NCBI RefSeq assembly: GCF_003859795.1
Contig: NZ_RQYI01000034.1
Coordinates: 1-33,839, forward strand
Reading direction: 5' to 3'
Length of the DNA stretch: 33,839 nt
DNA from: Alloprevotella sp. OH1205_COT-284
Lineage (GTDB): Bacteria > Bacteroidota > Bacteroidia > Bacteroidales > Bacteroidaceae
The notes beneath the pieces are model-generated. The model had not been told where the DNA came from, ran no database searches, and saw nothing but the letters and a program-made list of their open reading frames with translations. Positions 6,683-15,667 of the stretch are shown one piece after another (the stretch's first letter is position 1; the number at the start of each line of letters is the position of its first letter). A program made the translations under genes and the position numbers.

Positions 6683-7840
6683 ATGGAATCCAATTTTATT
6701 GACTACGTCAAAATTTATTGCCGTTCGGGCAAAGGCGGACGCGGATCTATGCACATGCACCGCGGAAAATATCAACCCCTCGGAGGACCCGACGGAGGCG
6801 ACGGAGGACGCGGAGGTAATGTTTACCTGCGAGGCAATCACAACTACTGGACACTGCTCCACTTGCGCTACGAACGCCACATCTTTGCCGGACACGGGGG
6901 CAACGGTTCGAAATGTTGCAGCACGGGAAAAGACGGTGAAGACAAATACATCGATGTGCCGCCCGGCACAGTGGCCTACGACGCCGAAACCGGAAAATAC
7001 ATCTGCGACGTCGTTGCCGACGGACAAGTCGTGATGCTCCTCAAAGGCGGACGAGGCGGATTGGGCAACTATCGTTTTCGCACCGCCACCAACCAAGCTC
7101 CGCGATTTGCGCAGCCGGGCGAACCGATGCAAGAAATGATGGTCGTTCTCGAACTCAAACTGCTGGCCGATGTCGGATTGGTTGGCTTCCCCAATGCCGG
7201 AAAGTCGACTTTGGTCAGCTCCGTGTCGAATGCAAAGCCCAAGATCGCCAACTATCCCTTCACCACGCTCGAACCCTCGCTCGGCATCGTGCCCTATCGC
7301 GACGGACGTTCGTTCGTAATGGCCGACATCCCCGGCATCATCGAAGGGGCGGCCGAAGGCAGAGGCTTGGGATTGAGATTTCTACGCCACATCGAGCGCA
7401 ACTCGATCCTCTTGTTTATGGTGCCCGGCGACACGGACAACATCAAGCGCGAATACGAAATACTGCTCAACGAAGTGGGCAGTTTCAACGCCGGTTTGCT
7501 CAACAAACACCGCATCCTTGCCGTGACCAAAAGCGACCTGCTCGACGACGAACTCATGGAAATGCTCAAAGCCGATCTACCCGACGATCTGCCCGTGATA
7601 TTCATCAGTGCCGTGGCCGGAAAAAACATTGATCGTCTCAAAGACATGCTGTGGGAAGAGCTGAACTCCGAAAGCAACAAGCTGCAAAGCGTGGCAGAGG
7701 GAGGAAGCATCGTACACAGAGACAGAGAAGTGGAATATTTGGATAGGGATTTCCACGACTGGGATGACGACATCATCGAAATCGACGATGACGACATCGA
7801 AGAACTCGAAGACTACGAAATCGAAGACGTGGAGGAATAA
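6683..7840 (+). CDS. obgE: GTPase Obg (ribosome assembly)
   Basis: This is the essential Obg GTPase, which binds the 50S subunit during assembly and couples growth to GTP levels. The N-terminal glycine-rich Obg fold (residues 1-160) contains [14 protein letters not shown]. The G domain shows G1 GFPNAGKST (168-176), G3 DIPG (215-218), G4 TKSD (282-285) and G5 SAV near 313. The C terminus is a strongly acidic tail rich in D and E (from about residue 350), as in other Bacteroidales Obg proteins. Length 385 is slightly shorter than forms with an OCT domain. It opens a tightly spaced series: pgeF follows after 45 bp, then the phosphatase and the CotH lipoprotein. A near-consensus TACGTTTC at 6609-6616 may be its -7 element. 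Confidence 0.96.
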   Translation: MESNFIDYVKIYCRSGKGGRGSMHMHRGKYQPLGGPDGGDGGRGGNVYLRGNHNYWTLLHLRYERHIFAGHGGNGSKCCSTGKDGEDKYIDVPPGTVAYDAETGKYICDVVADGQVVMLLKGGRGGLGNYRFRTATNQAPRFAQPGEPMQEMMVVLELKLLADVGLVGFPNAGKSTLVSSVSNAKPKIANYPFTTLEPSLGIVPYRDGRSFVMADIPGIIEGAAEGRGLGLRFLRHIERNSILLFMVPGDTDNIKREYEILLNEVGSFNAGLLNKHRILAVTKSDLLDDELMEMLKADLPDDLPVIFISAVAGKNIDRLKDMLWEELNSESNKLQSVAEGGSIVHRDREVEYLDRDFHDWDDDIIEIDDDDIEELEDYEIEDVEE

Positions 7841-7885
7841 GCCTTTTCTCCCGATAAACCGCACTTCCCTGAAAAAGAAACCGGA

Positions 7886-8656
7886 ATGGAACTTTTGGAA
7901 TACGATTTGGGAAAAGGAGTACACGCTTTCTCCACCCTTCGCCATGGTGGAGGGGAGGGAAAGAGAGAGTACTCCTCTTTCAATATCACTCACTACTGCG
8001 GCGACGCTCCGGCCAATGTGGCACGGTGCAGACAGCTGCTCTGCGAAAAGTTGGACATCGACGACGAACACCTCCTGCTGCCACGGCAAACCCACACCGA
8101 CCACGTACTGACCATTGACGGGCAGTTTCTCACACTCAGCCCCGAAGAGCGAACAGCCCGCTTGGAAAACCAAGACGCACTCGTCACCAATGTGAGAGGC
8201 GCTTGCATCGGTGTTTCGACCGCCGACTGCGTACCCATTCTCCTCTACGAGCCGAAACGAGAAGTCATAGCCGCCATTCACGCAGGCTGGCGCGGCATGG
8301 TGGCGCAAATCGCCCGAAAGGCTGTGGAGGCGATGCAATCATTGGGAGCCGATGCCGCTCATACTCATGCCCTCATAGGCCCCTGCATTTCCACCGTATT
8401 CTTTGAAGTGGGTGAAGAAGTGGCGACGGCCTTTGCCGAAAGCGGATTTCCTCTTTCGGTTGTTTCAAGATCCTTTGCCCGTCCCCACATCGACCTGCAA
8501 GCCGCAGCAACATGGTTGCTTGAAGACAGCGGCCTCGATTTGCTGAACATACGCGTGTCGGGCTTGGACACTTATGCCTCGCCCGACGATTTCTTCTCTG
8601 CACGACGGCAAGGCATCAAGTCGGGACGCACGTTTACGGGCATCATGATGAAATAA
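7886..8656 (+). CDS. pgeF: Peptidoglycan editing factor PgeF (YfiH, laccase-domain family)
   Basis: The 256-residue protein belongs to the YfiH/DUF152 family, once called polyphenol oxidase or laccase-domain protein. The Escherichia coli member removes wrongly incorporated residues such as L-serine from peptidoglycan precursors; purine nucleoside activity has been reported for others. The metal ligands are visible: H70 in QTHTD, C115 in STADCVPILLYEP and H132 in IHAGWRG. GPCI and the C-terminal FFSARRQG motif complete the signature. It follows obgE by 45 bp and precedes the exported phosphatase by 27 bp. Cytoplasmic, with no signal peptide. Confidence 0.92.
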   Translation: MELLEYDLGKGVHAFSTLRHGGGEGKREYSSFNITHYCGDAPANVARCRQLLCEKLDIDDEHLLLPRQTHTDHVLTIDGQFLTLSPEERTARLENQDALVTNVRGACIGVSTADCVPILLYEPKREVIAAIHAGWRGMVAQIARKAVEAMQSLGADAAHTHALIGPCISTVFFEVGEEVATAFAESGFPLSVVSRSFARPHIDLQAAATWLLEDSGLDLLNIRVSGLDTYASPDDFFSARRQGIKSGRTFTGIMMK

Positions 8657-8683
8657 ACTCGTTTATCCCCCATTTGCAGCATC

Positions 8684-9868
8684 ATGCACAAAATCACAAC
8701 ACTCATCTGCCTGCTTCTGTTTTCCACCGTTCCCCTCATAGGACAAGATGTTATGGTGGTTCGCTCTCAAAAGGGCGAAAGCCGCGTGATGCGTGTGAGC
8801 GATCTTCTCGCAATCGAGTTCACCGACCACAAGCAGCAAAACGATCTCTTCGTGGGAACGGAGATAAATCCCTTGGCATCGGCATATTTGGGAACGGTGG
8901 TTTATTCGGACGACGACTATCGGAAATCGGAGATCGGACGTTTTCTGCCTCCCGAAGGCACACGAGGCGACCACCCGCTCCCCATTCGTCTGCATGCTCC
9001 GAAAGAGGCCGCCACGGCCGACAGGGTACGAGTTTTTTCCGCGGAAGGAGGATTCGAGCTTCCGCAATTGGCCAAAGTGGAACGGGGAGAGGCCGTCGTA
9101 CACCACCTTTTACCCAATCGCACCTACCGAGTGTTGTGGTTGGCAGAAAACAGTTTCGCACCTTTGGCCGAAAGTTCGATTTTCGCAACGGGCGAACTGC
9201 GCATGATCGGTTTGAAACGAGTGCTCAATGTGCGAGATTTCGGCGGCTGGCCGGCCATGGAAGGCCGTAGGGTCAGACATGGTTGGCTCTATCGCGGTGC
9301 ACAATTGCACAACCCTGCCGACGGCACTATTGCCACGGAAGCCGACGTGACAGAACTTCGACGACTGGGCATTCGAGCAGAACTCGATTTGCGCGGCAAT
9401 CAGGAGTCGGGCAAAATCACCGCTTCGCCTCTCGGCAACGACATTCGCTACTATCGCATCGCCGGTGGCGGCATCTACCCCTATGCCGAAATGATCACGC
9501 GTTTTCCGGAAGACATTAAAGAGGTCTTTCGAGAAGTACTCGACAATTTGCGACAAGGCCGACCGACCTACATTCATTGCGCACAAGGCGCGGATCGGAC
9601 GGGGACGATAGCCTTTCTCCTCAATGGTATTCTCGGAGTGTCGGAAAGCGATTTGGCCAAAGACTTCGAACTCACCTCTTTGTCGCCGGTGGGCATAAGA
9701 AGTAGAGTGTTCTATCCGGAACAAAAAGAAATCAACTATGCTGCCTTGGTGAGGGCTTTGGACAAATACAATGGGCAAACGCTATTGGAGCGTTTGGAAA
9801 ACTACTTTCTGTCGGTCGGCATCACACGTGCCGAAATCGAAGAATACCGACTGTTTATGCTTTATTGA
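8684..9868 (+). CDS. Exported tyrosine/dual-specificity protein phosphatase (CX5R)
   Basis: The 394-residue protein starts with a signal peptide (MHKITTLICLLLFSTVPLIG, cleavage probably before QD), so it acts outside the cytoplasm. Residues 25-170 are a Bacteroidales-type N-terminal region of unknown role, probably beta-rich. The catalytic domain begins near RVLNVRDFGGWPAMEGRRV (about 187-205), which matches the start of the Y_phosphatase3 family. The active-site loop is HC299-AQGADR305-TG, with the nucleophilic cysteine and the arginine both present. Related enzymes hydrolyse phosphotyrosine, other phosphoprotein residues or phosphoinositides. It lies 15 bp before the CotH lipoprotein gene, which suggests joint expression and perhaps opposing activities. 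The substrate is unknown. Confidence 0.88.
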   Translation: MHKITTLICLLLFSTVPLIGQDVMVVRSQKGESRVMRVSDLLAIEFTDHKQQNDLFVGTEINPLASAYLGTVVYSDDDYRKSEIGRFLPPEGTRGDHPLPIRLHAPKEAATADRVRVFSAEGGFELPQLAKVERGEAVVHHLLPNRTYRVLWLAENSFAPLAESSIFATGELRMIGLKRVLNVRDFGGWPAMEGRRVRHGWLYRGAQLHNPADGTIATEADVTELRRLGIRAELDLRGNQESGKITASPLGNDIRYYRIAGGGIYPYAEMITRFPEDIKEVFREVLDNLRQGRPTYIHCAQGADRTGTIAFLLNGILGVSESDLAKDFELTSLSPVGIRSRVFYPEQKEINYAALVRALDKYNGQTLLERLENYFLSVGITRAEIEEYRLFMLY

Positions 9869-9883
9869 TCTACACACTACGCC

Positions 9884-12556
9884 ATGTCATTTTTCTCTCG
9901 AAAATCAAACGCCCGTTGGCTGCTATCTTCCTTTTTTTTATTGTTCTCCGTGTTGGCAGGAGGTTGCCTCGCGGGGTGTACCGATCTCACCGACATCGAA
10001 GCCCGACTGACCCAATTGGAAGAAAGCGTAAGCAACTTGGAAAAAGCCGAAGAGGCTTTACGAAAGGCGTATGCAGACGGAAAGATCATCAAAAGTGTCA
10101 CTCCTTTTGCCGCCACCGCCGAAGAAGAGAGTGGCTTTGTTGTGACTTTTTCGGACAACAGTTCGCTAACGCTCCACAATGGTGCCAAAGGAGAAAAAGG
10201 AGATAAAGGAAATCAGGGAGAAAAAGGAGAGCAAGGCGAAAAGGGCGAAAAGGGCGAAAAGGGCGAACAAGGCCTGCAAGGAGAACACGGCACAAACGGA
10301 AAAGACGGCACCACACCTTTCATCAAAATCGACGGGAATGGTTATTGGGTCGTTTCGTATGATAGCGGTCTGACTTGGACGCGCCTGATGAACGACGCGG
10401 GAGCATACTTGACGGCCAAAGGAGAGAAAGGAGAGAAAGGCGAAAAAGGAGAGAAAGGAGATAAAGGAGAAAAGGGAGAGCAAGGAAACAAAGGAGAGAA
10501 GGGAGAGAAGGGCGAACAAGGCCTGCAAGGAGAACACGGCACAAATGGGATCGGTATGAAAGTGATCGTGGATGCAGAAGGGCATTACGCCTTTGTCACC
10601 TACGACATGGGAAAACCCGACACCATAATCGACACCATAAAAACGCCCTATCCGGCACAACCCGAACACTTGATACAACACATCAGCGAAGATGAAACGA
10701 CACACAGCATCACGCTGACATTGAGCAACGGACGTTCATTCCAGTTCGACAAATTCGCGATTACCCCCACATCTGTCGTCCTACTGGAAACCTCCCCCTT
10801 GGTCGTCGGCATGAAATCAAAAGTGACGGTGGAATTTCGTGTCAATCCCTCCAATGCCACGTTCAACCACGACACGGCTTCGCCGGAATGCCAGATATAT
10901 TTGGACAAAGTGGGCGCGACACGTGCCCCCGGCTACATCAATCCTCCGCACAATTATCGTTTAGAGGCCGTAGAAACCGTTTCCGACGAACAGGGCGTTC
11001 AACAAGAAGGACAATATCGCGCCACGATAGCCGATCTCGGACTTTCACTTCCCTATCGCGAAAGAGCCGCACTCGTGCTCAACGTGAAGGACGGACACGG
11101 CAATGCCGTTCAAATCTCATCACAAGCCTTTGAGATAAAACGCGCCGGCGACGAGCTGGTGGAATTCTTTTTCACACAAAAAAACAATCCGACCCTTCTT
11201 AAAGACGAAAAAGCACACATCGCCGATGGAGAGATCTCTTTATCGATTCCTTATCTGAAAGATTTTTCAAAACTCATTGCATCGTTTCAGACAAACGCGC
11301 GCGTCTTCGTGGGAGAAACGGAACAAGTGAGCGGAGTGACGGCAAACGACTTTTCAAAGCCGGTGGTTTACCGCATCGTCGATGCGCAAAACAACGAAAA
11401 GACCTACACGGTGAAAATATCCGACACCGGACTGCCCGTCGTGCGCATCACCACTCCGTCGCTCATCACATCGAAAGAAAACTGGACGGCAGGATGCACC
11501 CTTACCATTGAAGACGAAAAAGGCGTGACGAACTATGGCGCGATAGAGATGCGGGGGCGAGGCAACTCGACATGGACTTACCCCAAAAAGCCCTATGCCC
11601 TGCGGCTTTCGCAACGCTCCGAGGTGTTGGGAATGCCCAAACACAAACGCTGGGTGCTGTTGGCCAACTGGAAAGACCGCACACTCTTGCGAAACGATAT
11701 TTGTTTTGCCATTGCACGAAAAACCGACTTGAAGTGGACACCTTCCGGACAGTTCGTGGAAGTCGTGATGAATCGGCAACACATCGGCAACTACTACTTA
11801 TGCGAACAAATACGGATCGACAAAAACAGGGTGAACATTCCCGAAATGACTGCCACTGACGAAGACGAAACAAGCATTTCGGGAGGATATTTGCTGGAAT
11901 TCGATACGAACTTCGACGAAAAAAACAAGTTCAAAACAATCAAAAGAGATTTGCCCTGCAACATCAAATCTCCCGACGACGATGTCATCACCCCCAAACA
12001 AACAGAATACATCAAAAACTACGTCAACACGTTTGAAACCCTCCTCTATAAAAACAACGGTCTGTCCTCAAAAGAATATCTCGACTACTTCGACCTCGAT
12101 GCGGCCATCGACTATTGGCTCATCAATGAGGTGTCGGGTTCGAGCGAAAGCTATTGGCCGAAAAGCGTGTATGCCCACAAAGATCGAGGCGGAAAACTGA
12201 CCATGGGCCCCGTGTGGGATTTTGATTGGGGAACGTTTCTCCCCTCCAACTCCCACAGCTGGGTGGCCACTCAGGGTATGTGGCAAAAGCGATTGCTCAG
12301 CAGCCACTCCGTGTTGTTACGCATCAAGGAGCGATGGCAAAAATGGAAACCGGCTTTTAAGGAAATTCCGGCCTACATAGAAGCGCAGCGCGAGAAACTA
12401 CGTGCCTCCAATGCCAAAAACATTGAGATTTGGCCGATTTATACACGCGACAACGGCGATGAAGTTCTCGACTATGACAAAGCCGTGGATCGCATGATTG
12501 AGGCTTATCTCGAAAAAATAGAGTGGCTCGACCGGGAATTTACCAAGATCAAATAA
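9884..12556 (+). CDS. Surface lipoprotein with collagen-like repeats and CotH kinase-like domain
   Basis: The 890-residue product has a signal sequence ending in a lipobox, LAGC, with C32 as the likely acylated residue. A short coiled coil (residues 35-62) follows, then a DUF4988-like segment. Two collagen-like Gly-X-Y blocks (100-142 and 180-222), mostly GEK and GEQ triplets, flank a TTPFIKIDGNGYWVVSYD module. Residues 270-520 form beta-rich, probably Ig-like domains. The C-terminal CotH domain (about 525-870) shows EMRGRGNSTW (555-564), KKPYAL, LANWKDRTLLRND and GPVWDFDWG (775-783). Bacillus spore-coat CotH is an atypical protein kinase; the R.RGNSTW and WDFD signatures correspond to its active-site regions. 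Likely anchored in the outer membrane. It directly follows the exported phosphatase. Kinase activity and target are inferred only. Confidence 0.88.
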   Translation: MSFFSRKSNARWLLSSFFLLFSVLAGGCLAGCTDLTDIEARLTQLEESVSNLEKAEEALRKAYADGKIIKSVTPFAATAEEESGFVVTFSDNSSLTLHNGAKGEKGDKGNQGEKGEQGEKGEKGEKGEQGLQGEHGTNGKDGTTPFIKIDGNGYWVVSYDSGLTWTRLMNDAGAYLTAKGEKGEKGEKGEKGDKGEKGEQGNKGEKGEKGEQGLQGEHGTNGIGMKVIVDAEGHYAFVTYDMGKPDTIIDTIKTPYPAQPEHLIQHISEDETTHSITLTLSNGRSFQFDKFAITPTSVVLLETSPLVVGMKSKVTVEFRVNPSNATFNHDTASPECQIYLDKVGATRAPGYINPPHNYRLEAVETVSDEQGVQQEGQYRATIADLGLSLPYRERAALVLNVKDGHGNAVQISSQAFEIKRAGDELVEFFFTQKNNPTLLKDEKAHIADGEISLSIPYLKDFSKLIASFQTNARVFVGETEQVSGVTANDFSKPVVYRIVDAQNNEKTYTVKISDTGLPVVRITTPSLITSKENWTAGCTLTIEDEKGVTNYGAIEMRGRGNSTWTYPKKPYALRLSQRSEVLGMPKHKRWVLLANWKDRTLLRNDICFAIARKTDLKWTPSGQFVEVVMNRQHIGNYYLCEQIRIDKNRVNIPEMTATDEDETSISGGYLLEFDTNFDEKNKFKTIKRDLPCNIKSPDDDVITPKQTEYIKNYVNTFETLLYKNNGLSSKEYLDYFDLDAAIDYWLINEVSGSSESYWPKSVYAHKDRGGKLTMGPVWDFDWGTFLPSNSHSWVATQGMWQKRLLSSHSVLLRIKERWQKWKPAFKEIPAYIEAQREKLRASNAKNIEIWPIYTRDNGDEVLDYDKAVDRMIEAYLEKIEWLDREFTKIK
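10181..10549 (+). repeat. Two collagen-like Gly-X-Y coding blocks sharing a 36-bp exact repeat
   Basis: Blocks at 10181-10309 and 10421-10549 each encode 43 residues with glycine at every third position. Both end GEQGLQGEHGTNG. A 36-bp stretch (10261-10296 and 10510-10545) is identical at a spacing of 249 bp, that is 83 codons, indicating a duplicated module. The tracts are almost pure purine on the plus strand. Confidence 0.9.
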
Positions 12557-12685
12557 ATTCCGCGCATCATGGGGAGATTTCCCCAGATTTCGGCATCGGA
12601 AAATCGGTGTCGTCCGACACCAACCGGACTGACGAAAAGCACGCCGCTCCGCAAATCGGGCAAGACTACCTTGGAGATAGGAAAT
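12557..12685. other. Spacer after the CotH gene
   Basis: Small palindromes are present (GGGGAGATTTCCCC at 12571-12584; GGTGTCG/CGACACC at 12606-12621). None has a T run, so I cannot name a terminator for the obgE-CotH series. Confidence 0.5.
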
Positions 12686-12790
12686 TCTACCTCAAAGGCA
12701 AGGAATTCTACCTCAAAGGCAAGGAAATCTACCTCAAAGGCAAGGAAATCTACCTCAAAGGCAAGGAAATCTACCTCAAAGGCAAGGAAA
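12686..12790 (+). repeat. Five-copy 21-bp tandem repeat
   Basis: Five consecutive 21-bp units begin TCTACCTCAAAGGCAAGG and differ only at the last few bases (first unit ends AAT, the others AAA). Because 21 is a multiple of three, the array is open in several frames (for example FYLKGKE repeats), but no homologous protein is evident. It has the same period and a related TCTACCT...AGG core as the array at 33593. Confidence 0.95.
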
Positions 12791-12826
12791 CCTCCCGACA
12801 AAACGAGAATATCCCTCGCACGCGTA

Positions 12827-13203
12827 CGCGCGCGTTCCTAAATTTTATCACATTTAGCCTTCACTGCCTCCGCAAAACGAGTTAGTCCACTGAATATCAA
12901 CACGATATTAGCGAAGGCAAAGTGAAGGTAAAATAAAAACGACAAACGCAATCAACTGTCAATCAACCTATTGTTTCCTGTTTTTGCTTTCACAACCGCG
13001 AAAAGAGCAGTGTTTCGCGCCGAAACGGTGAAAGCAAGTGAAAGCAAAAGGAGAAGTTTGCCTTCACCTCAGTGATACTGATTTTCAGCCGATTGCATTT
13101 TACCGGTGAAGTTTGCCTTCACTTTACCTTCGCAAGAAACAAACTGATAATCAGAAGAAAAAACGTTTTAGCGGAAGCAAAACGGCAAAAACAAAAAAAT
13201 AGG
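12827..13203 (+). repeat. Foldback dispersed element, copy A (377 bp)
   Basis: This gene-free element starts with CGCGCGCGTT and ends with a purine-rich tract. Its reverse complement matches the element at 25478-25850 at both ends, including a 23-nt exact match (13177-13199 with 25482-25504), and in the middle. Internally, 12911-12932 (GCGAAGGCAAAGTGAAGG...) is a 20-of-22 inverted repeat of 13112-13133, so the element can fold back. No transposase is encoded. It is best described as a MITE-like or palindromic intergenic repeat. Confidence 0.7.
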
Positions 13204-13456
13204 GTAAGGAAACACCCGAAAAGGCGGTTTCACCGAAGATGTCACGGAGATGGAGGGCGAAGCCAAACGTCAGAACAATCAAAGAGAAGCAACGGCTTCA
13301 AAGAGATGCCGATTTTGAGCGGCATGGCGCGAAGGATTTGACAGACACGTAGCAGACACCGATAAAATCGAAACGACGATGCTCAAAAGAAGATCATCTT
13401 CCTTCTCTCAAACGTGGTTTTTACTCATAAGACCAAAGTATTCCAATAAGTTTTTG
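13204..13456. other. Gene-free spacer before proS
   Basis: No convincing gene, repeat or RNA structure is visible here. The short open frames lack family resemblance. Confidence 0.5.
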
Positions 13457-13464
13457 TAATTTTG
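13457..13464 (+). promoter_or_regulatory. -7 element of the proS promoter
   Basis: TAATTTTG matches the -7 consensus and predicts a leader of about 70 bases before the ATG at 13543. No clear -33 TTTG is seen. Confidence 0.5.
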
Positions 13465-13542
13465 TCCGCAAATTGTCGCCTTCTGCGCGACTGCACGTTT
13501 CCTATTTGCAGGATATAAGCAAAAAAAGAAGAAAAACAGATA

Positions 13543-15024
13543 ATGGCAAAAGAACTTAAAGATCTCACCAAGCGCAGCGTAGACTATTCTCGCTGGTACA
13601 ACGAACTCGTAGTAAAGGCAGACTTGGCCGAACAGGCAGATGTGCGCGGCTGCATGGTGATCAAACCCTATGGATACGCCATTTGGGAATGCATTCAACA
13701 AAATCTTGATGCACGCTTCAAAGCTACCGGCGTGCAAAACGCATATTTCCCCATGCTCATCCCCAAGAGCTATCTTTCCAAAGAAGCCGACCATGTGGAA
13801 GGTTTCGCAAAGGAATGCGCCGTCGTGACGCACTACCGCCTCAAAGCCAATCCCGACGGAGACGGCGTGGTGGTCGATCCAGCGGCAAAATTGGAAGAAG
13901 AGCTGATCATTCGCCCCACCTCCGAAACCACCATTTGGAACACTTTCCGGGGCTGGATACATTCATGGCGCGACCTGCCGATTCTCTGCAATCAGTGGTG
14001 CAACGTGATGCGCTGGGAGATGCGTACGCGTCTGTTCCTCCGCACCTCCGAATTTCTTTGGCAAGAAGGCCATACGGCTCATGCCACTCGCCAAGAAGCA
14101 GAAGACCGTGCCAAACAAATGCTGGAAGTCTATGCCGATTTTGCAAAAGACATTTTGGCCATTCCCATGGTGCGCGGCGTGAAAAGCGAAACCGAACGCT
14201 TTGCCGGAGCACTCGACACCTACACCATCGAAGCCATGATGCAAGACGGAAAAGCCTTGCAGAGCGGCACGTCGCACTTCTTGGGACAAAACTTCGGCAA
14301 AGCCTTCGACGTGAAGTTTGTCAATAAAGAAAACAAGGAAGAATATGCTTGGGCTTCTTCTTGGGGCGTTTCGACACGCCTCATGGGCGCGCTCATCATG
14401 ACCCACTCCGACGACAACGGACTTGTTCTTCCGCCTCATGTGGCTCCCGTCCAAGTGGTGATCATACCTATTTTCAAAGGCGACGAGGTCGATAAATTCG
14501 ACGAAGTGCTTGGAGGATTGGCCAAAAAGCTCTCAGCCAAAGGCATCCGTGTGAAATATGACAATGCCGACAACAAACGACCGGGATTCAAATTTGCCGA
14601 CTACGAACTGAAAGGCGTGCCCATTCGTTTGGTGATGGGAGGACGAGACTTGGAAAACGGCACCATCGAACTCATGCGCCGTGACACCCTCGAAAAGGAA
14701 ACCTTGTCATTTGACGGCATCGAAGAGCGCATCCCCTCACTCCTCGAAGAAATCCAAGAGAACATCTACAACAAGGCACTGAAACACAGAGAAGAATGCA
14801 CCTACACGTGCTCGAACTACGAAGACTTCAAGCAACGCGTCAAAGAAGGCGGCTTCTTCATCTGCGACTGGGACGGCACCGCTGAAACCGAAGCACAAAT
14901 CAAGGCCGACACACAAGCCACCATACGCTGCATACCCTATGGCGTTTCGCAAGAAAACCTTAGAACCGACATGGTCAGCGGAAAGCCGGCCGTGGCTCGT
15001 GTAATCATTGCTCGCAGCTATTAA
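13543..15024 (+). CDS. proS: Prolyl-tRNA synthetase (archaeal/eukaryotic-type architecture)
   Basis: This class II synthetase charges tRNA-Pro. At 493 residues without the inserted editing domain of E. coli-type enzymes, and with a C-terminal Tyr (ends IIARSY), it is the short ProS type 3 form common in Bacteroidetes. Class II features include RPTSETTIW (124-132), the following [27 protein letters not shown] region and [27 protein letters not shown] (motif 3). The C-terminal zinc-binding-like domain shows CTYTC and FFICDWDG. The ATG follows a -7 element by about 80 bp. The next gene starts 61 bp after its stop. Confidence 0.97.
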   Translation: MAKELKDLTKRSVDYSRWYNELVVKADLAEQADVRGCMVIKPYGYAIWECIQQNLDARFKATGVQNAYFPMLIPKSYLSKEADHVEGFAKECAVVTHYRLKANPDGDGVVVDPAAKLEEELIIRPTSETTIWNTFRGWIHSWRDLPILCNQWCNVMRWEMRTRLFLRTSEFLWQEGHTAHATRQEAEDRAKQMLEVYADFAKDILAIPMVRGVKSETERFAGALDTYTIEAMMQDGKALQSGTSHFLGQNFGKAFDVKFVNKENKEEYAWASSWGVSTRLMGALIMTHSDDNGLVLPPHVAPVQVVIIPIFKGDEVDKFDEVLGGLAKKLSAKGIRVKYDNADNKRPGFKFADYELKGVPIRLVMGGRDLENGTIELMRRDTLEKETLSFDGIEERIPSLLEEIQENIYNKALKHREECTYTCSNYEDFKQRVKEGGFFICDWDGTAETEAQIKADTQATIRCIPYGVSQENLRTDMVSGKPAVARVIIARSY

Positions 15025-15085
15025 CAGAACCTACGCGTCGCTATGCGAGAACTCGTTTTCGCATGGCGACGCCTTCATCTTCGAC

Positions 15086-15667
15086 ATGACCACACAACAA
15101 GAATTTGAAAAAGCGATGAGCCTGTGTCGCGAACTCTTCTTCATGAAGATGCACGACTATGGCACGGCATGGCGCATTTTGCGGCCGGAGTCGCTCACCG
15201 ATCAAATTTACATCAAGGCCAACCGCATACGCTCCCTCCAAACAAAAGGCGTTTCTTTGGTGGGAGAAGGTATCATACCCGAATTTATCGGCATCGTGAA
15301 CTATGCCATCATGGGGCTGATCCAACTCGAACTGGGAGCCTCCGACGGCACAGACGAGAGCGACCTCAACGATCCCGGCGTGATCATTCACTACGACAAG
15401 TATGCAACCGAAGCTCTCGAATTGATGCTTCGCAAAAATCACGACTACGACGAAGCATGGCGTGCCATGCGAGTATCGTCGTATGCCGACCTGATTTTGA
15501 TGAAAGTCTTCCGCACCAAACAAATCGAAGACCTCGAAGGGGAAACATTGGTGAGCGAAGGCATCGCGGCCAACTACATGGACATGCTGAACTATTCCGT
15601 CTTTGCTTTGATCAAACTCGTTGTCGAAAAAGGACAAGAAACCACCCTTCACAGTGACGAAACATAA
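15086..15667 (+). CDS. DUF1599 protein with internal duplication
   Basis: The 193-residue protein consists of two similar halves. The first carries MKMHDYGTAWRILRPESL (about 14-31) followed by IKANRIRSLQ and GEGIIPEFIGIVNYAIMGLIQL. The second carries RKNHDYDEAWRAMRVSSY, MKVFRTKQIEDLE and SEGIAANYMDMLNYSVFALIKL. This matches DUF1599, a nucleotide-modification-related family in which two repeats are usual in Bacteroidetes. No activity is established. The conserved H-D-Y, E/T-A-W-R and N-Y residues recur in both halves and are probably functional. The start at 15086 is preferred because earlier in-frame starts overlap proS and add an unrelated stretch. The downstream membrane-protein gene overlaps its 3' end. 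Confidence 0.85.
   Translation: MTTQQEFEKAMSLCRELFFMKMHDYGTAWRILRPESLTDQIYIKANRIRSLQTKGVSLVGEGIIPEFIGIVNYAIMGLIQLELGASDGTDESDLNDPGVIIHYDKYATEALELMLRKNHDYDEAWRAMRVSSYADLILMKVFRTKQIEDLEGETLVSEGIAANYMDMLNYSVFALIKLVVEKGQETTLHSDET

Noticed and set aside
12523-12885. Open frame over the 21-bp array encoding repeated FYLKGKE
   Set aside because: It starts with GTG inside the CotH gene, and its openness follows from a repeat length divisible by three; other frames are open too. No domain or signal was recognised.
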